DNA of 64,000 nucleotides from Nemertoderma westbladi. Taxonomy: Eukaryota > Xenacoelomorpha > Nemertodermatida > Nemertodermatidae. A program made the position numbers and the translations under genes. Positions 42,467-53,500 of the stretch are shown here, one piece after another. Below the pieces are notes generated by a model that was not told the origin of the DNA, made no database searches, and saw only the letters and a list, made by a program, of their open reading frames with translations. The DNA lies in NCBI GenBank assembly GCA_032718475.1, contig JAUCBJ010002682.1, positions 1 to 64,000 of the forward strand, given 5' to 3'. Each line of letters starts with the position of its first letter. Positions within the stretch are counted from its first letter, which is position 1.

Positions 42467-45400
42467 GCGAACAATATCGAGCAGCCAGTTATACTTACTG
42501 TCCTCTAAGCGAGTGTAGCGAACAATATCGAGCAGCCAGTTATACTTACTGTCTTCTAAGCGAGTGTAACGAACAATATCGAGCAGCCAGTTATACTTAC
42601 TGTCCTCTATAAGCGTGTGTAGGAAACAATAACGAGCAGCCAGTTATACTTACTGTCCTCTAACCGTGTGTAGCGAACAATATCGAGCAGCCAGTTATAC
42701 TTACTGTCCTCTAACCGTGTGTAGCGAACAATATCGAGCAGCCAGTTATACTTACTGTCCTCTAAGTGTGTGTAGCAAACAATATCGAGCAGCCAGTTAT
42801 ACTTACTGTCCTCTAAGCGAGTGTAGCAAACAATATCGAGCAGCCAGTTATACTTACTGCCCTCTAACCGTGTGTAGCGAACAATATCGAGCAGCCAGTT
42901 ATACTTACTGTCCTCTAAGCGAGTGTAGCAAACAATATCGAGCAGCCAGTTATACTTACTGTCCTCTAACCGTGTGTAGCGAACAATATCGAGCAGCCAG
43001 ATATACTTTCTGTCCTCTAAGCGTGTGTAGCGAACAATATCGAGCAGCCAGTTATACTTACTGTCCTCTATAAGCGTGTGTAGGAAACAATATCGAGCAG
43101 CCAGTTATACTTACTGTCCTCTATAAGCGTGTGTAGGAAACAATATCGAGCAGCCAGTTATACTTACTGTCCTCTAAGCGAGTGTAGCAAACAATATCGA
43201 GCAGCCAGTTATACTTACTGTCCTCTAAGCGTGTGTAGGAAACAATATCGAGCAGCCAGTTATACTTACTGTCCTCTATAAGCGTGTGTAGGAAACAATA
43301 TCGAGCAGCCAGTTATACTCACTGTCCTCTAACCGTGTGTAGCGAACAATATCGAGCAGCCAGTTATACTTACTGTCCTCTAAGCGAGTGTAGCAAACAA
43401 TATCGAGCAGCCAGTTATACTTACTGTCCTCTAAGCGTGTGTAGGAAACAATATCGAGCAGCCAGTTATACTTACTGTCCTCTAAGTGTGTGTGTGTAGC
43501 GAACAATATCGAGCAGCCAGTTATACTTACTGTCCTCTAACCGTGTGTAGCGAACAATATCGAGCAGCCAGTTATACTTACTGTCCTCTAAGTGTGTGTG
43601 TGTAGCGAACAATATCGAGCAGCCAGTTATACTTACTGTCCTCTAAGCGTGTGTAGCAAACAATATCGAGCAGCCAGTTATACTTACTGTCCTCTAACCG
43701 TGTGTAGCAAACAATATCGAGCAGCCAGTTATACTTACTGTCCTCTAAGCGTGTGTAGCAAACAATATCGAGCAGCCAGTTATACTTACTGTCCTCTAAG
43801 CGTGTGTGTGTAGCAAACAATATCGAGCAGCCAGTTATACTTACTGTCCTCTAAGCGTGTGTGTGTAGCAAACAATATCGAGCAGCCAGTTATACTTACT
43901 GTCCTCTAAGCGAGTGTAGCAAACAATATCGAGCAGCCAGTTATACTTACTGTCCTCTAAGCGTGTGTAGCAAACAATATCGAGCAGCCAGTTATACTTA
44001 CTGTCCTCTAAGCGTGTGTGTGTAGCAAACAATATCGAGCAGCCAGTTATACTTACTGTCCTCTAAGCGTGTCTGTGTAGCAAACAATATCGAGCAGCCA
44101 GTTATACTTACTGTCCTCTAAGCGAGTGTAGCAAACAATATCGAGCAGCCAGTTATACTTACTGTCCTCTAAGCGAGTGTAGCGAACAATATCGAGCAGC
44201 CAGTTATACTTACTGTCCTCTAACCGTGTGTAGCGAACAATATCGAGCAGCCAGTTATACTTACTGTCCTCTAAGTGTGTGTGTGTAGCGAACAATATCG
44301 AGCAGCCAGTTATACTTACTGTCCTCTATAAGCGTGTGTAGCAAACAATATCGAGCAGCCAGTTATACTTACTGTCCTCTAACCGTGTGTAGCGAACAAT
44401 ATCGAGCAGCCAGTTATACTTACTGTCATCTAAGCGTGTGTAGCAAACAATATCGAGCAGCCAGTTATACTTACTGTCCTCTAACCGTGTGTAGCAAACA
44501 ATATCGAGCAGCCAGTTATACTTACTGTCCTCTAAGCGTGTGTAGCAAACAATATCGAGCAGCCAGTTATACTTACTGTCCTCTAAGCGTGTGTAGCAAA
44601 CAATATCGAGCAGCCAGTTATACTTACTGTCCTCTAAGCGTGTGTAGCAAACAATATCGAGCAGCCAGTTATACTTACTGTCCTCTAACCGTGTGTAGCA
44701 AACAATATCGAGCAGCCAGTTATACTTACTGTCCTCTAAGCGAGTGTAGCAAACCATATCGAGCAGCCAGTTATACTTACTGTCCTCTAACCGTGTGTAG
44801 CAAACAATATCGAGCAGCCAGTTATACTTACTGTCCTCTAAGCGTGTGTAGCGAACAATATCGAGCAGCCAGTTATACTTACTGTCCTCTAAGCGTGTGT
44901 ATAGCAAACAATATCGAGCAGCCAGTTATACTTACTGTCCTCTAACCGTGTGTAGCAAACAATATCGAGCAGCCAGTTATACTTACTGTCCTCCTAGCGT
45001 GTGTAGCGAACAATATCGAGCAGCCAGTTATACTTACTGTCCTCTAAGCGTGTGTAGCAAACAATATCGAGCAGCCAGTTATACTTACTGTCCTCTAACC
45101 GTGTGTAGCAAACAATATCGAGCAGCCAGTTATACTTACTGTCCTCTAAGCGTGTGTAGCGAACAATATCGAGCAGCCAGTTATACTTACTGTCCTCTAA
45201 GCGTGTGTAGCAAACAATATCGAGCAGCCAGTTATACTTACTGTCCTCTAACCGTGTGTAGCAAACAATATCGAGCAGCCAGTTATACTTACTGTCCTCT
45301 AAGCGAGTGTAGCAAACAATATCGAGCAGCCAGTTATACTTACTGTCCTCTAAGCGTGTGTATAGCGAACAATATCGAGCAGACAGTTATACTTACTGTC

Positions 45401-47365
45401 CTCTAAGTGTGTGTAGCGAACAATATCGAGCAGCCAGTTATACTTACTGTCCTCTAAGCGAGTGTAGCAAACAATATCGAGCAGCCAGTTATACTTACTG
45501 TCCTCTATAAGCGTGTGTAGGAAACAATATCGAGCAGCCAGTTATACTTACTGTCCTCTATAAGCGTGTGTAGCGAACAATATCGAGCAGCCAGTTATAC
45601 TTACTGTCCTCTAAGCGTGTGTAGCAAACAATATCGAGCAGCCAGTTATACTTACTGTCCTCTAAGCGTGTGTGTGTAGCGAACAATATCGAGCAGCCAG
45701 TTATACTTACTGTCCTCTAACCGTGTGTAGCAAACAATATCGAGCAGCCAGTTATACTTACTGTCCTCTAAGCGTGTGTAGCGAACAATATCGAGCAGCC
45801 AGTTATACTTACTGTCCTCTAAGCGTGTGTAGCAAACAATATCGAGCAGCCAGTTATACTTACTGTCCTCTAACCGTGTGTAGCAAACAATATCGAGCAG
45901 CCAGTTATACTTACTGTCCTCTAAGCGTGTGTAGCGAACAATATCGAGCAGCCAGTTATACTTACTGTCCTCTAAGCTTGTGTAGCAAACAATATCGAGC
46001 AGCCAGTTATACTTACTGTCCTCTAACCGTGTGTAGCAAACAATATCGAGCAGCCAGTTATACTTACTGTCCTCTAAGCGTGTGTAGCGAACAATATCGA
46101 GCAGCCAGTTATACTTACTGTCCTCTAAGCGTGTGTAGCAAACAATATCGAGCAGCCAGTTATACTTACTGTCCTCTAACCGTGTGTAGCAAACAATATC
46201 GAGCAGCCAGTTATACTTACTGTCCTCTAAGCGTGTGTAGCAAACAATATCGAGCAGCCAGTTATACTTACTGTCCTCTAAGCGTGTGTAGCGAACAATA
46301 TCGAGCAGCCAGTTATACTTACTGTCCTCTAAGCGTGTGTAGCGAACAATATCGAGCAGCCAGTTATACTTACTGTCCTCTAAGCGAGTGTAGCAAACAA
46401 TATCGAGCAGCCAGTTATACTTACTGTCCTCTAAGCGTGTGTAGCAAACAATATCGAGCAGCCAGTTATACTTACTGTCCTCTAAGCGTGTGTAGCGAAC
46501 AATATCGAGCAGCCAGTTATACTTACTGTCCTCTAAGCGTGTGTAGCAAACAATATCGAGCAGCCAGTTATACTTACTGTCCTCTAAGCGTGTGTTAGCG
46601 AACAATATCGAGCAGCCAGTTATACTTACTGTCCTCTAACCGTGTGTAGCAAACAATATCGAGCAGCCAGTTATACTTACTGTCCTCTAAGCGTGTGTAG
46701 CGAACAATATCGAGCAGCCAGTTATACTTACTGTCCTCTAAGCGTGTGTAGCAAACAATATCGAGCAGCCAGTTATACTTACTGTCCTCTAACCGTGTGT
46801 AGCAAACAATATCGAGCAGCCAGTTATACTTACTGTCCTCTAAGCGTGTGTAGCAAACAATATCGAGCAGCCAGTTATACTTACTGTCCTCTAAGCGTGT
46901 GTAGCGAACAATATCGAGCAGCCAGTTATACTTACTGTCCTCTAAGCGTGTGTAGCAAACAATATCGAGCAGCCAGTTATACTTACTGTCCTCTAAGCGT
47001 GTGTAGCAAACAATATCGAGCAGCCAGTTATACTTACTGTCCTCTAAGCGTGTGTAGCGAACAATATCGAGCAGCCAGTTATACTTACTGTCCTCTAAGC
47101 GTGTGTAGCAAACAATATCGAGCAGCCAGTTATACTTACTGTCCTCTAAGCGTGTGTAGCGAAACAATATCGAGCAGCCAGTTATACTTACTGTCCTCTA
47201 AGCGTGTGTAGCGAACAATATCGAGCAGCCAGTTATACTTACTGTCCTCTAAGCGTGTGTAGCAAACAATATCGAGCAGCCAGTTATACTTACTGTCCTC
47301 TAAGCGTGTGTAGCGAACAATATCGAGCAGCCAGTTATACTTACTGTCCTCTAAGCGTGTGTAGC
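42467..47365 (-). repeat. 51-bp minisatellite of about 96 units, each with a 5' splice site
   Basis: On the minus strand each unit reads GCTACACACGCTTAGAGGAC, A, GTAAGTATAACTGGCTGCTC, GATATTGTTC. The first 21 bases are the last 21 bases of the adjoining SLO2 exon (47345-47365) and GTAAGT is that exon's donor. The array therefore starts inside the exon end and fills most of the 5,158-bp intron. Nearly all units keep GTAAGT; exceptions include one near 42991 (GAAAGT) and one near 43316 (GTGAGT). Other variation is in the link (AAGCG, AACCG, TATAAGCG, extra GTGT). The TAA inside GTAAGT lies in the exon's reading frame, so use of any donor but the first would add an in-frame stop. The long open frames seen in other phases are by-products of a 51-bp period. 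Confidence 0.95.
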
Positions 47366-47562
47366 AGAAGTGTAACGAAGGTAGAAATAGCCGGACACAC
47401 GCAATTATTCGCGAGCAGGGCGTATTTAAACTCGTCCTCGCAGACAACGTTTTCCGCAAAGTTTACGTGGAATTTGTTTTCTGCGCGGAGTATTTGAACG
47501 TAGAGGGGACAGTTTGGAGCGAAATCTTTAACCGCCCAGGACCGAAGAATAGTTGCCTGGTC
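47345..47562 (-). CDS. Exon of SLO2/KCNT-like sodium-activated K+ channel (RCK1 core)
   Basis: A 218-bp exon after TTTTCAG (before 47562), ending at GGACA just before GTAAGT (47344 downward), phase 0 to phase 2. It codes [20 protein letters not shown] and [20 protein letters not shown], then [20 protein letters not shown] and [13 protein letters not shown]. This is the strongly conserved RCK1 stretch of SLO2 channels ([41 protein letters not shown] in human). Its last 21 bp are the founder of the 51-bp minisatellite. Confidence 0.93.
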
Positions 47563-48008
47563 CTGAAAATAATTAAATTAATTACCGATTGAGTTTGTGA
47601 CAGAGGCAGGAAACAATCTCAGTTCGATACTGATATATTTCAGAAGAAAGTAGAGTAGGTTAGTTGATGGGTTGATTACGTTGATTTTTTACATTCACAG
47701 TATATTCTATTGTTTGAGAAAAAATAATTGAGATAAATTACCAATTTAAGCTATACAAATAATTATAAGTATAGTAGGTTTATTTTAACTAACTTATCTT
47801 CCTAACAAAACCAGAATTGTAGGTGGGCATGTCCGCATGTCCCCACACAGGCATTATCGATTTTTCTGAAGTACAATCTGTTGAGCTGTTTCTACCAAAC
47901 AAAGTTTATTGTTAGCAGATCTACAGTACCCGCTGCTCTTAGTAGCTGCAACTTTTGGGACCAAATCATCACAACGATCTAATTGACCATACCGGTAGGC
48001 GTACTAAC

Positions 48009-48209
48009 CGCTCCGTTTCTGTCCTTGGCGTGCCGTTCAGCCAATAGGAAGCAGCTCTCCGCATGGTCCATCCTCACACGGGCAAGATCCTGGTCTTTCA
48101 GAGCGGAGCCCTGGATGTACATAACGCGTTGGGCCCAAATGGGAACTTGGAGGATCATCTTTATCGTGTGGTCGAGTTCTACTGGTGACATCAGTACCAC
48201 GTAGTAATC
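48009..48209 (-). CDS. Exon of SLO2/KCNT-like sodium-activated K+ channel (RCK1)
   Basis: A 201-bp exon (67 codons, phase 0 to 0) between TTTATATAG and GTTAGT. It codes [60 protein letters not shown] and AKDRNGA. The match to the KCNT segment PTEMD...[28 protein letters not shown]...ACFILSSRNEVDRTAA is close. RCK1 is the first of two cytoplasmic regulator-of-conductance domains that open the pore in response to sodium. Confidence 0.93.
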
Positions 48210-48670
48210 CTATATAAAGCGACGATGACATAAAATGACTAAATATGATTTAAAAATGGATGTATTTTAGAACTTGCAGAGCCGTTGTTTCACAAAGCTA
48301 TGGCACCATACAGTATCTTACTTACCTGCGACATTTTGCAAAAATATAATTGAGGTCGGATATAATTTTGGAAGTCGGAAATTAAAACGAGTCACGGATG
48401 TAACGTAAAGTTAATTAATTTAAAAGTTAAAGTAAATTTCGGATCATGTCTGATTACGTATAGTTGTGTCGTATGGTTACGGTTGTGGTGATACTAAACC
48501 TAATCAATGCCTCAATTCTCATAAATAAACTATATTTTATGATGGAATGTAGTCCTATTAACTACTAAAGTGTAGCCGATAGTCCAGCTAAATAAACGTG
48601 TTTAATGGGCATGTACAGTATGTAACTGGCCCAATTCAAATGGACAGGGTAGATTTCCCAGTTGCCCCAC

Positions 48671-48835
48671 CTGCAGCAGTGTATGAGCGTAGAACTCATT
48701 AAGGAAATCGATAACAGTGTCCGCTTTCAGTTGCGTTGCACAGAGAACTACGTGCTTCTCGCTCATTGCCCGTTGCAGACTGTACACAGTGGACGTCTTC
48801 TGTCGTTCTTTCATAAAGTAAACCATCTGATCTAA
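48671..48835 (-). CDS. Exon of SLO2/KCNT-like sodium-activated K+ channel (post-S6 and RCK1 start)
   Basis: A 165-bp exon (55 codons, phase 0 to 0) after AATTTCAG and before GTGGGG. It codes LDQMVYFMKERQKTSTVYSL, QRAMSEKHVVLCATQLKADT and VIDFLNEFYAHTLLQ. In the family this directly follows transmembrane segment S6; EKHVVLC...DFLNEFYAH is the first strand and helix of RCK1. The transmembrane exons should lie further right and are not in the window, so the preceding intron exceeds 15 kb. The donor GTGGGG is weaker than the others. Confidence 0.9.
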
Positions 48836-49766
48836 CTGAAATTCAAAGATTACAGGTAAGTAAGTTTATAAGCAAAGAACGGAAAATAAATTGAGCGAAT
48901 TTGAAACCTACTCTCTATCAATAATTACTAATCATCTTGTAGATAGAGTAATGTGGTTAACCAACCAGTATACAGTAAAATTGATTTATAAAGCAATCGA
49001 TAGAAACAGGTTAGTTTTACTTTTGGGAGTTATCTATCAGCTGTTCATTTACGACGATTTCCCCTGGGGAGGGATGAATTATCTGGAGAGGGTTATTCTG
49101 GAAATATTATGTGTGTGTGGGAATCTGGAAGTGTGCGTGCAAGTCTGTCCCATGATATCAACTTGGAGAGCGCGAATTTTGTTTCTATTGATATTTTGCG
49201 AACTTTTTCCACTTGCAAACTTTATTCTTTATAAACTACATAGATTACTGTATTATTACTATTATAGTTTGTAGGCCTACATGTATATAGATTAACAATT
49301 TAATTTATCCAAATATGCATATTGCGAAAATTCAATTATCTATAACAATTATACATAATCGAACATAATCGAATGTAATCGAATGTAACATGTATTCGAA
49401 TTATTAACATTTATTTTGTATATTAATTCATTTATAACTAAAAAGAATCGAATATGTAATATAATTTATTACTTAAAAATTATATAATTTGTATTATTTA
49501 CATTTACATGTAAATAATAACGTAACTAATAATCAGATACCATATTTTTTTCACTAAATTTTATGAGGAAAATTACTCAAATATGATGAAATATATCATT
49601 TAATTATCACCGAATACTGAGTAGTAAAGTAATCTAAAAACTTGAATTAACATAAATCCATTAACTGTAAATCAAACAAAGCTAACCATCATCGGCAACA
49701 AAATAACAACATAATATGAAGACGGACATATATGTACAATACAAAGGTAAAGATATCTCCGTCAAA
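48836..49766. other. AT-rich sequence, no gene seen
   Basis: Probably the intron upstream of the first SLO2 exon in the window. I find no S6 exon on the minus strand here. The 127-aa plus-strand frame at 48891-49274 has no recognisable similarity and a low-complexity tail. Confidence 0.6.
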
Positions 49767-49804
49767 GAGGCCGCCGGGGGATGGACATTGCCATGGTGGA
49801 TGCT
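49767..49804 (-). repeat. Isolated diverged unit of the 53/54-bp minisatellite
   Basis: GAGGCCGCCGGGGGATGGAC (49767-49786) is identical to part of the array unit, and GCCATGGTGGATGCT follows with one change. It lies just beyond the 3' end of the LINE fragment, on the side opposite the main array. Confidence 0.75.
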
Positions 49805-49811
49805 ACTACTA

Positions 49812-50534
49812 CTAGGATCGGCATGCTGCATTGCAGCTGCATTTTTGAGAATGCTGTGCCGGCTTGTCAACAAAATTGCACCGCCACAACTCCCTATCAC
49901 CCATGACATTTGCTAGATCATCCGCATCTTTAAGGCCAGTGTCCTTTAAAATGCGTCTCAAGAAAGTCATGGGCTGTCCACCATGCTTATTCACTCCAGG
50001 AGGCTGCCAAAGTACAAGATTATGCACTGGCTGGTCCTCACGGCGAAAGCAATGTCCTGCAAAGCGGAGGCGATTTTGTTCTAGTGTCAAGCTTGGGGGA
50101 ACCAATGAGACACCTCCAATGTTATATAGTGTCTGGTTGGAGATGTGTGCATTGTACTTGACACAATGTACCCGGCGTAGCATTCTTGTGAATGTGCCAT
50201 CCAGAGATTTGGTGTCCTCAGCAGTTAGAGCCCAGCATGGACTCCCGTAGAGGAGTACTGGAACTACTGCTGCTCTAAATAATCGGACCTTAAGTTTCCG
50301 ATTAATTCTAGGTGACTTCCAAATCCTGGAAAGCCTATTCAAGGCTGCCCATGCCTTTCCCTTACGTATTCGAAGGTCCTCACCTGACTTCCGGATCCAT
50401 GATCCCAGGTAACAGAAGTCGTCCACATGCTCAAGCATACCATCCTTTGAGCTTATGCTCATCCGATCAGAGACTTGCTGAGGACTTTCAAAGTTAACTG
50501 TCAGAATTTTGGTCTTTCTGGAGTTAATAAAAAG
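49812..50534 (-). pseudogene. 3' fragment of a LINE reverse-transcriptase ORF
   Basis: About 240 codons on the minus strand from LFINSRKTKILTVN to the stop at 49812. The order (INSRKTKILTVN; FCYLGSWI; DLRIRKGKAWAALNRLSRIW; LFRAAVVPVLLYGSPCWALT; LRRVHCVKYNAHISNQTLYN; RLRFAGHC) is the C-terminal end of non-LTR retrotransposon reverse transcriptases. The catalytic YxDD part is absent: the frame runs into the minisatellite at 50535. So it is 5'-truncated or interrupted by the array. The stop is followed by TAGTAGTAGTAGC-type sequence. The continuous frame extending into the array is coincidental. Confidence 0.85.
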
Positions 50535-53500
50535 TTGCGTTGCCAACGAGGCCGCCGGGGGATGGACCAGCAGTAGCCATGATGGATGTTGCGTTGCCAA
50601 CGAGGCCGTCGGGGGATGGACCAGCAGTAGCCATGATGGATGCTGCGTTGCCAACGAGGCCGTCGGGGGTGGACCAGCAGTAGCCATGATGGATGCTGCG
50701 TTGCCAACGAGGCCTTTGGGGATGGACCAGCAGTAGCCATAATGGATGCTGCGTTGCCAACGAGGCCGCTGGAGGATGGACCAGCAGTAGCCATGATGGA
50801 TGCTGCGTTGCCAACGAGGCCGCCGGGGGATGGACCAGCAGTAGCCATGATGGATGCTGCGTTGCCAACGAGGCCGCCGGGGATGGACCAGCAGTAGCCA
50901 TGGTGGATGCTGCGTTGCCAACGAGGCCGTCGGGGATGGACCAGCAGTAGCCATGATGGATGCTGCGTTGCCAACGAGGCCGCCGGGGGATGGACCAGCA
51001 GTAGCCATGATGGATGCTGCGTTGCCAACGAGGCCGCCGGGGATGGACCAGCAGTAGCCATGATGGATGCTGCGTTGCCAACAAGGCCGCCGGGGGATGG
51101 ACCAGCAGTAGCCATGATGGATGCTGCGTTGCCAACGAGGCCGTCGGGGGATGGACCAGCAGTAGCCATGATGGATGCTGCGTTGCCAACGAGGCCGTCG
51201 GGGATGGACCAGCAGTAGCCATAATGGATGCTGCGTTGCCAACGAGGCCGCTCGGGGATGGACCAGCAGTAGCCATGATGGATGCTGCGTTGCCAACGAG
51301 GCCGCCGGGGGATGGACCAGCAGTAGCCATGATGGATGCTGCGTTGCCAACGAGGCCGCCGGGGATGGACCAGCAGTAGCCATGATGGATGCTGCGTTGT
51401 CAACGAGGCCGTCGGGGATGGACCAGCAGTAGCCATGATGGATGCTGCGTTGCCAACGAGGCCGCCGGGGGATGGACCAGCAGTAGCCATGATGGATGCT
51501 GCGTTGCCAACGAGGCCTTCGGGGATGGACCAGCAGTAGCCATGATGGATGCTGCGTTGCCAACAAGGCCGCCGGGGGATGGACCAGCAGTAGCCATGAT
51601 GGATGCTGCGTTGCCAACGAGGCCGTCGGGGGATGGACCAGCAGTAGCCATGATGGATGCTGCGTTGCCAACGAGGCCGTCGGGGATGGACCAGCAGTAG
51701 CCATAATGGATGCTGCGTTGCCAACGAGGCCTTCGAGGATGGACCAGCAGTAGCCATGATGGATGCTGCGTTGCCAACAAGGCCGCCGGGGGATGGACCA
51801 GCAGTAGCCATGATGGATGCTGCGTTGCCAACGAGGCCGCCGGGGGATGGACCGGCAGTAGCCATGATGGATGCTGCGTTGCCAACGAGGCCGCCGGTGG
51901 ATGGACCAGCAGTAGCCATGATGGATGTTGCGTTGCCAACGAGGCCTTCGAGGATGGACCAGCAGTAGCCATGATGGATGCTGCGTTGCCAACAAGGCCG
52001 CCGGGGGATGGACCAGCAGTAGCCATGATGGATGCTGCGTTGCCAACGAGGCCGTCGGGGGATGGACCAGCAGTAGCCATGATGGATGCTGCGTTGCCAA
52101 CGAGGCCGTCGGGGATGGACCAGCAGTAGCCATGATGGATGCTGCGTTGCCAACGAGGCCGCCGGGGGATGGACCAGCAGTAGCCATGATGGATGCTGCG
52201 TTGCCAACGAGGCCGCCGGGGGATGGACCGGCAGTAGCCATGATGGATGCTGCGTTGCCAACAAGGCCGCCGGGGGATGGACCAGCAGTAGCCATGATGG
52301 ATGCTGCGTTGCCAACGAGGCCGCCGGGGGATGGACCAGCAGTAGCCATGATGGATGCTGCGTTGCCAACTAGGCCGTCGGGGATGGACCAGCAGTAGCC
52401 ATAATGGATGCTGCGTTGTCAACGAGGCCGCCGGGGGATGGACCAGCAGTAGCCATGATGGATGCTGCGTTGCCAACGAGGCAGCCGGGGGATGGACCAG
52501 CAGTAGCCATGATGGATGCTGCGTTGCCAACGAGGCCGCCGGAGGATGGACCAGCAGTAGCCATGATGGATGCTGCGTTGCCAACGAGGCCGTCGGGGAT
52601 GGACCAGCAGTAGCCATGATGGATGCTGCGTTGCCAACGAGGCCGCCGGGGGATGGACCAGCAGTAGCCATGATGGATGCTGCGTTGCCAACGAGGCCGC
52701 CGGGGGATGGACCGGCAGTAGCCATGATGGATGCTGTGTTGCCAACGAGGCCGCCGGGGGATGGACCGGCAGTAGCCATGATGGATGCTGCGTTGCCAAC
52801 GAGGCCGCCGGTGGATGGACCAGCAGTAGCCATGATGGATGTTGCGTTGCCAACGAGGCCGTCGGGGATGGACCAGCAGTAGCCATGATGGATGCTGCGT
52901 TGCCAACGAGGCCTTCGGTGATGGACCAGCAGTAGCCATAATGGATGCTGCGTTGCCAACGAGGCCGCTGGAGGATGGACCAGCAGTAGCCATGATGGAT
53001 GCTGCGTTGCCAACGAGGCCGTCGGGGGATGGACCAGCAGTAGCCATGATGGATGCTGCGTTGCCAACGAGGCCGTCGGGGATGGACCAGCAGTGCCATA
53101 ATGGATGCTGCGTTGTCAACGAGGCCGCCGGGGGATGGACCAGCAGTAGCCATGATGGATGCTGCGTTGCCAACGAGGCCTTCGAGGATGGACCAGCAGT
53201 AGCCATGATGGATGCTGCGTTGCCAACGAGGCCTTCGAGGATGGACCAGCAGTAGCCATGATGGATGCTGCGTTGCCAACAAGGCCGCCGGGGGATGGAC
53301 CAGCAGTAGCCATGATGGATGCTGCGTTGCCAACGAGGCCGCCGGGGATGGACCAGCAGTAGCCATGATGGATGCTGCGTTGTCAACGAGGCCGTCGGGG
53401 ATGGACCAGCAGTAGCCATGATGGATGCTGCGTTGCCAACGAGGCCGCCGGGGGATGGACCAGCAGTAGCCATGATGGATGCTGCGTTGCCAACGAGGCC

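Noticed and set aside
42418-47497. Long frames of 17-residue repeats on both strands
   Set aside because: By-products of the 51-bp minisatellite. The real channel frame meets a stop at the first GTAAGT.
48891-49274. 127-codon plus-strand frame with hydrophobic stretches
   Set aside because: AT-rich, no similarity I recognise, and a tyrosine-run tail from a TAT repeat; judged to be chance.
49812-52349. 845-codon frame fusing array repeats to a LINE RT tail
   Set aside because: Only the last 240 codons resemble RT; the rest is array read-through in a chance frame.
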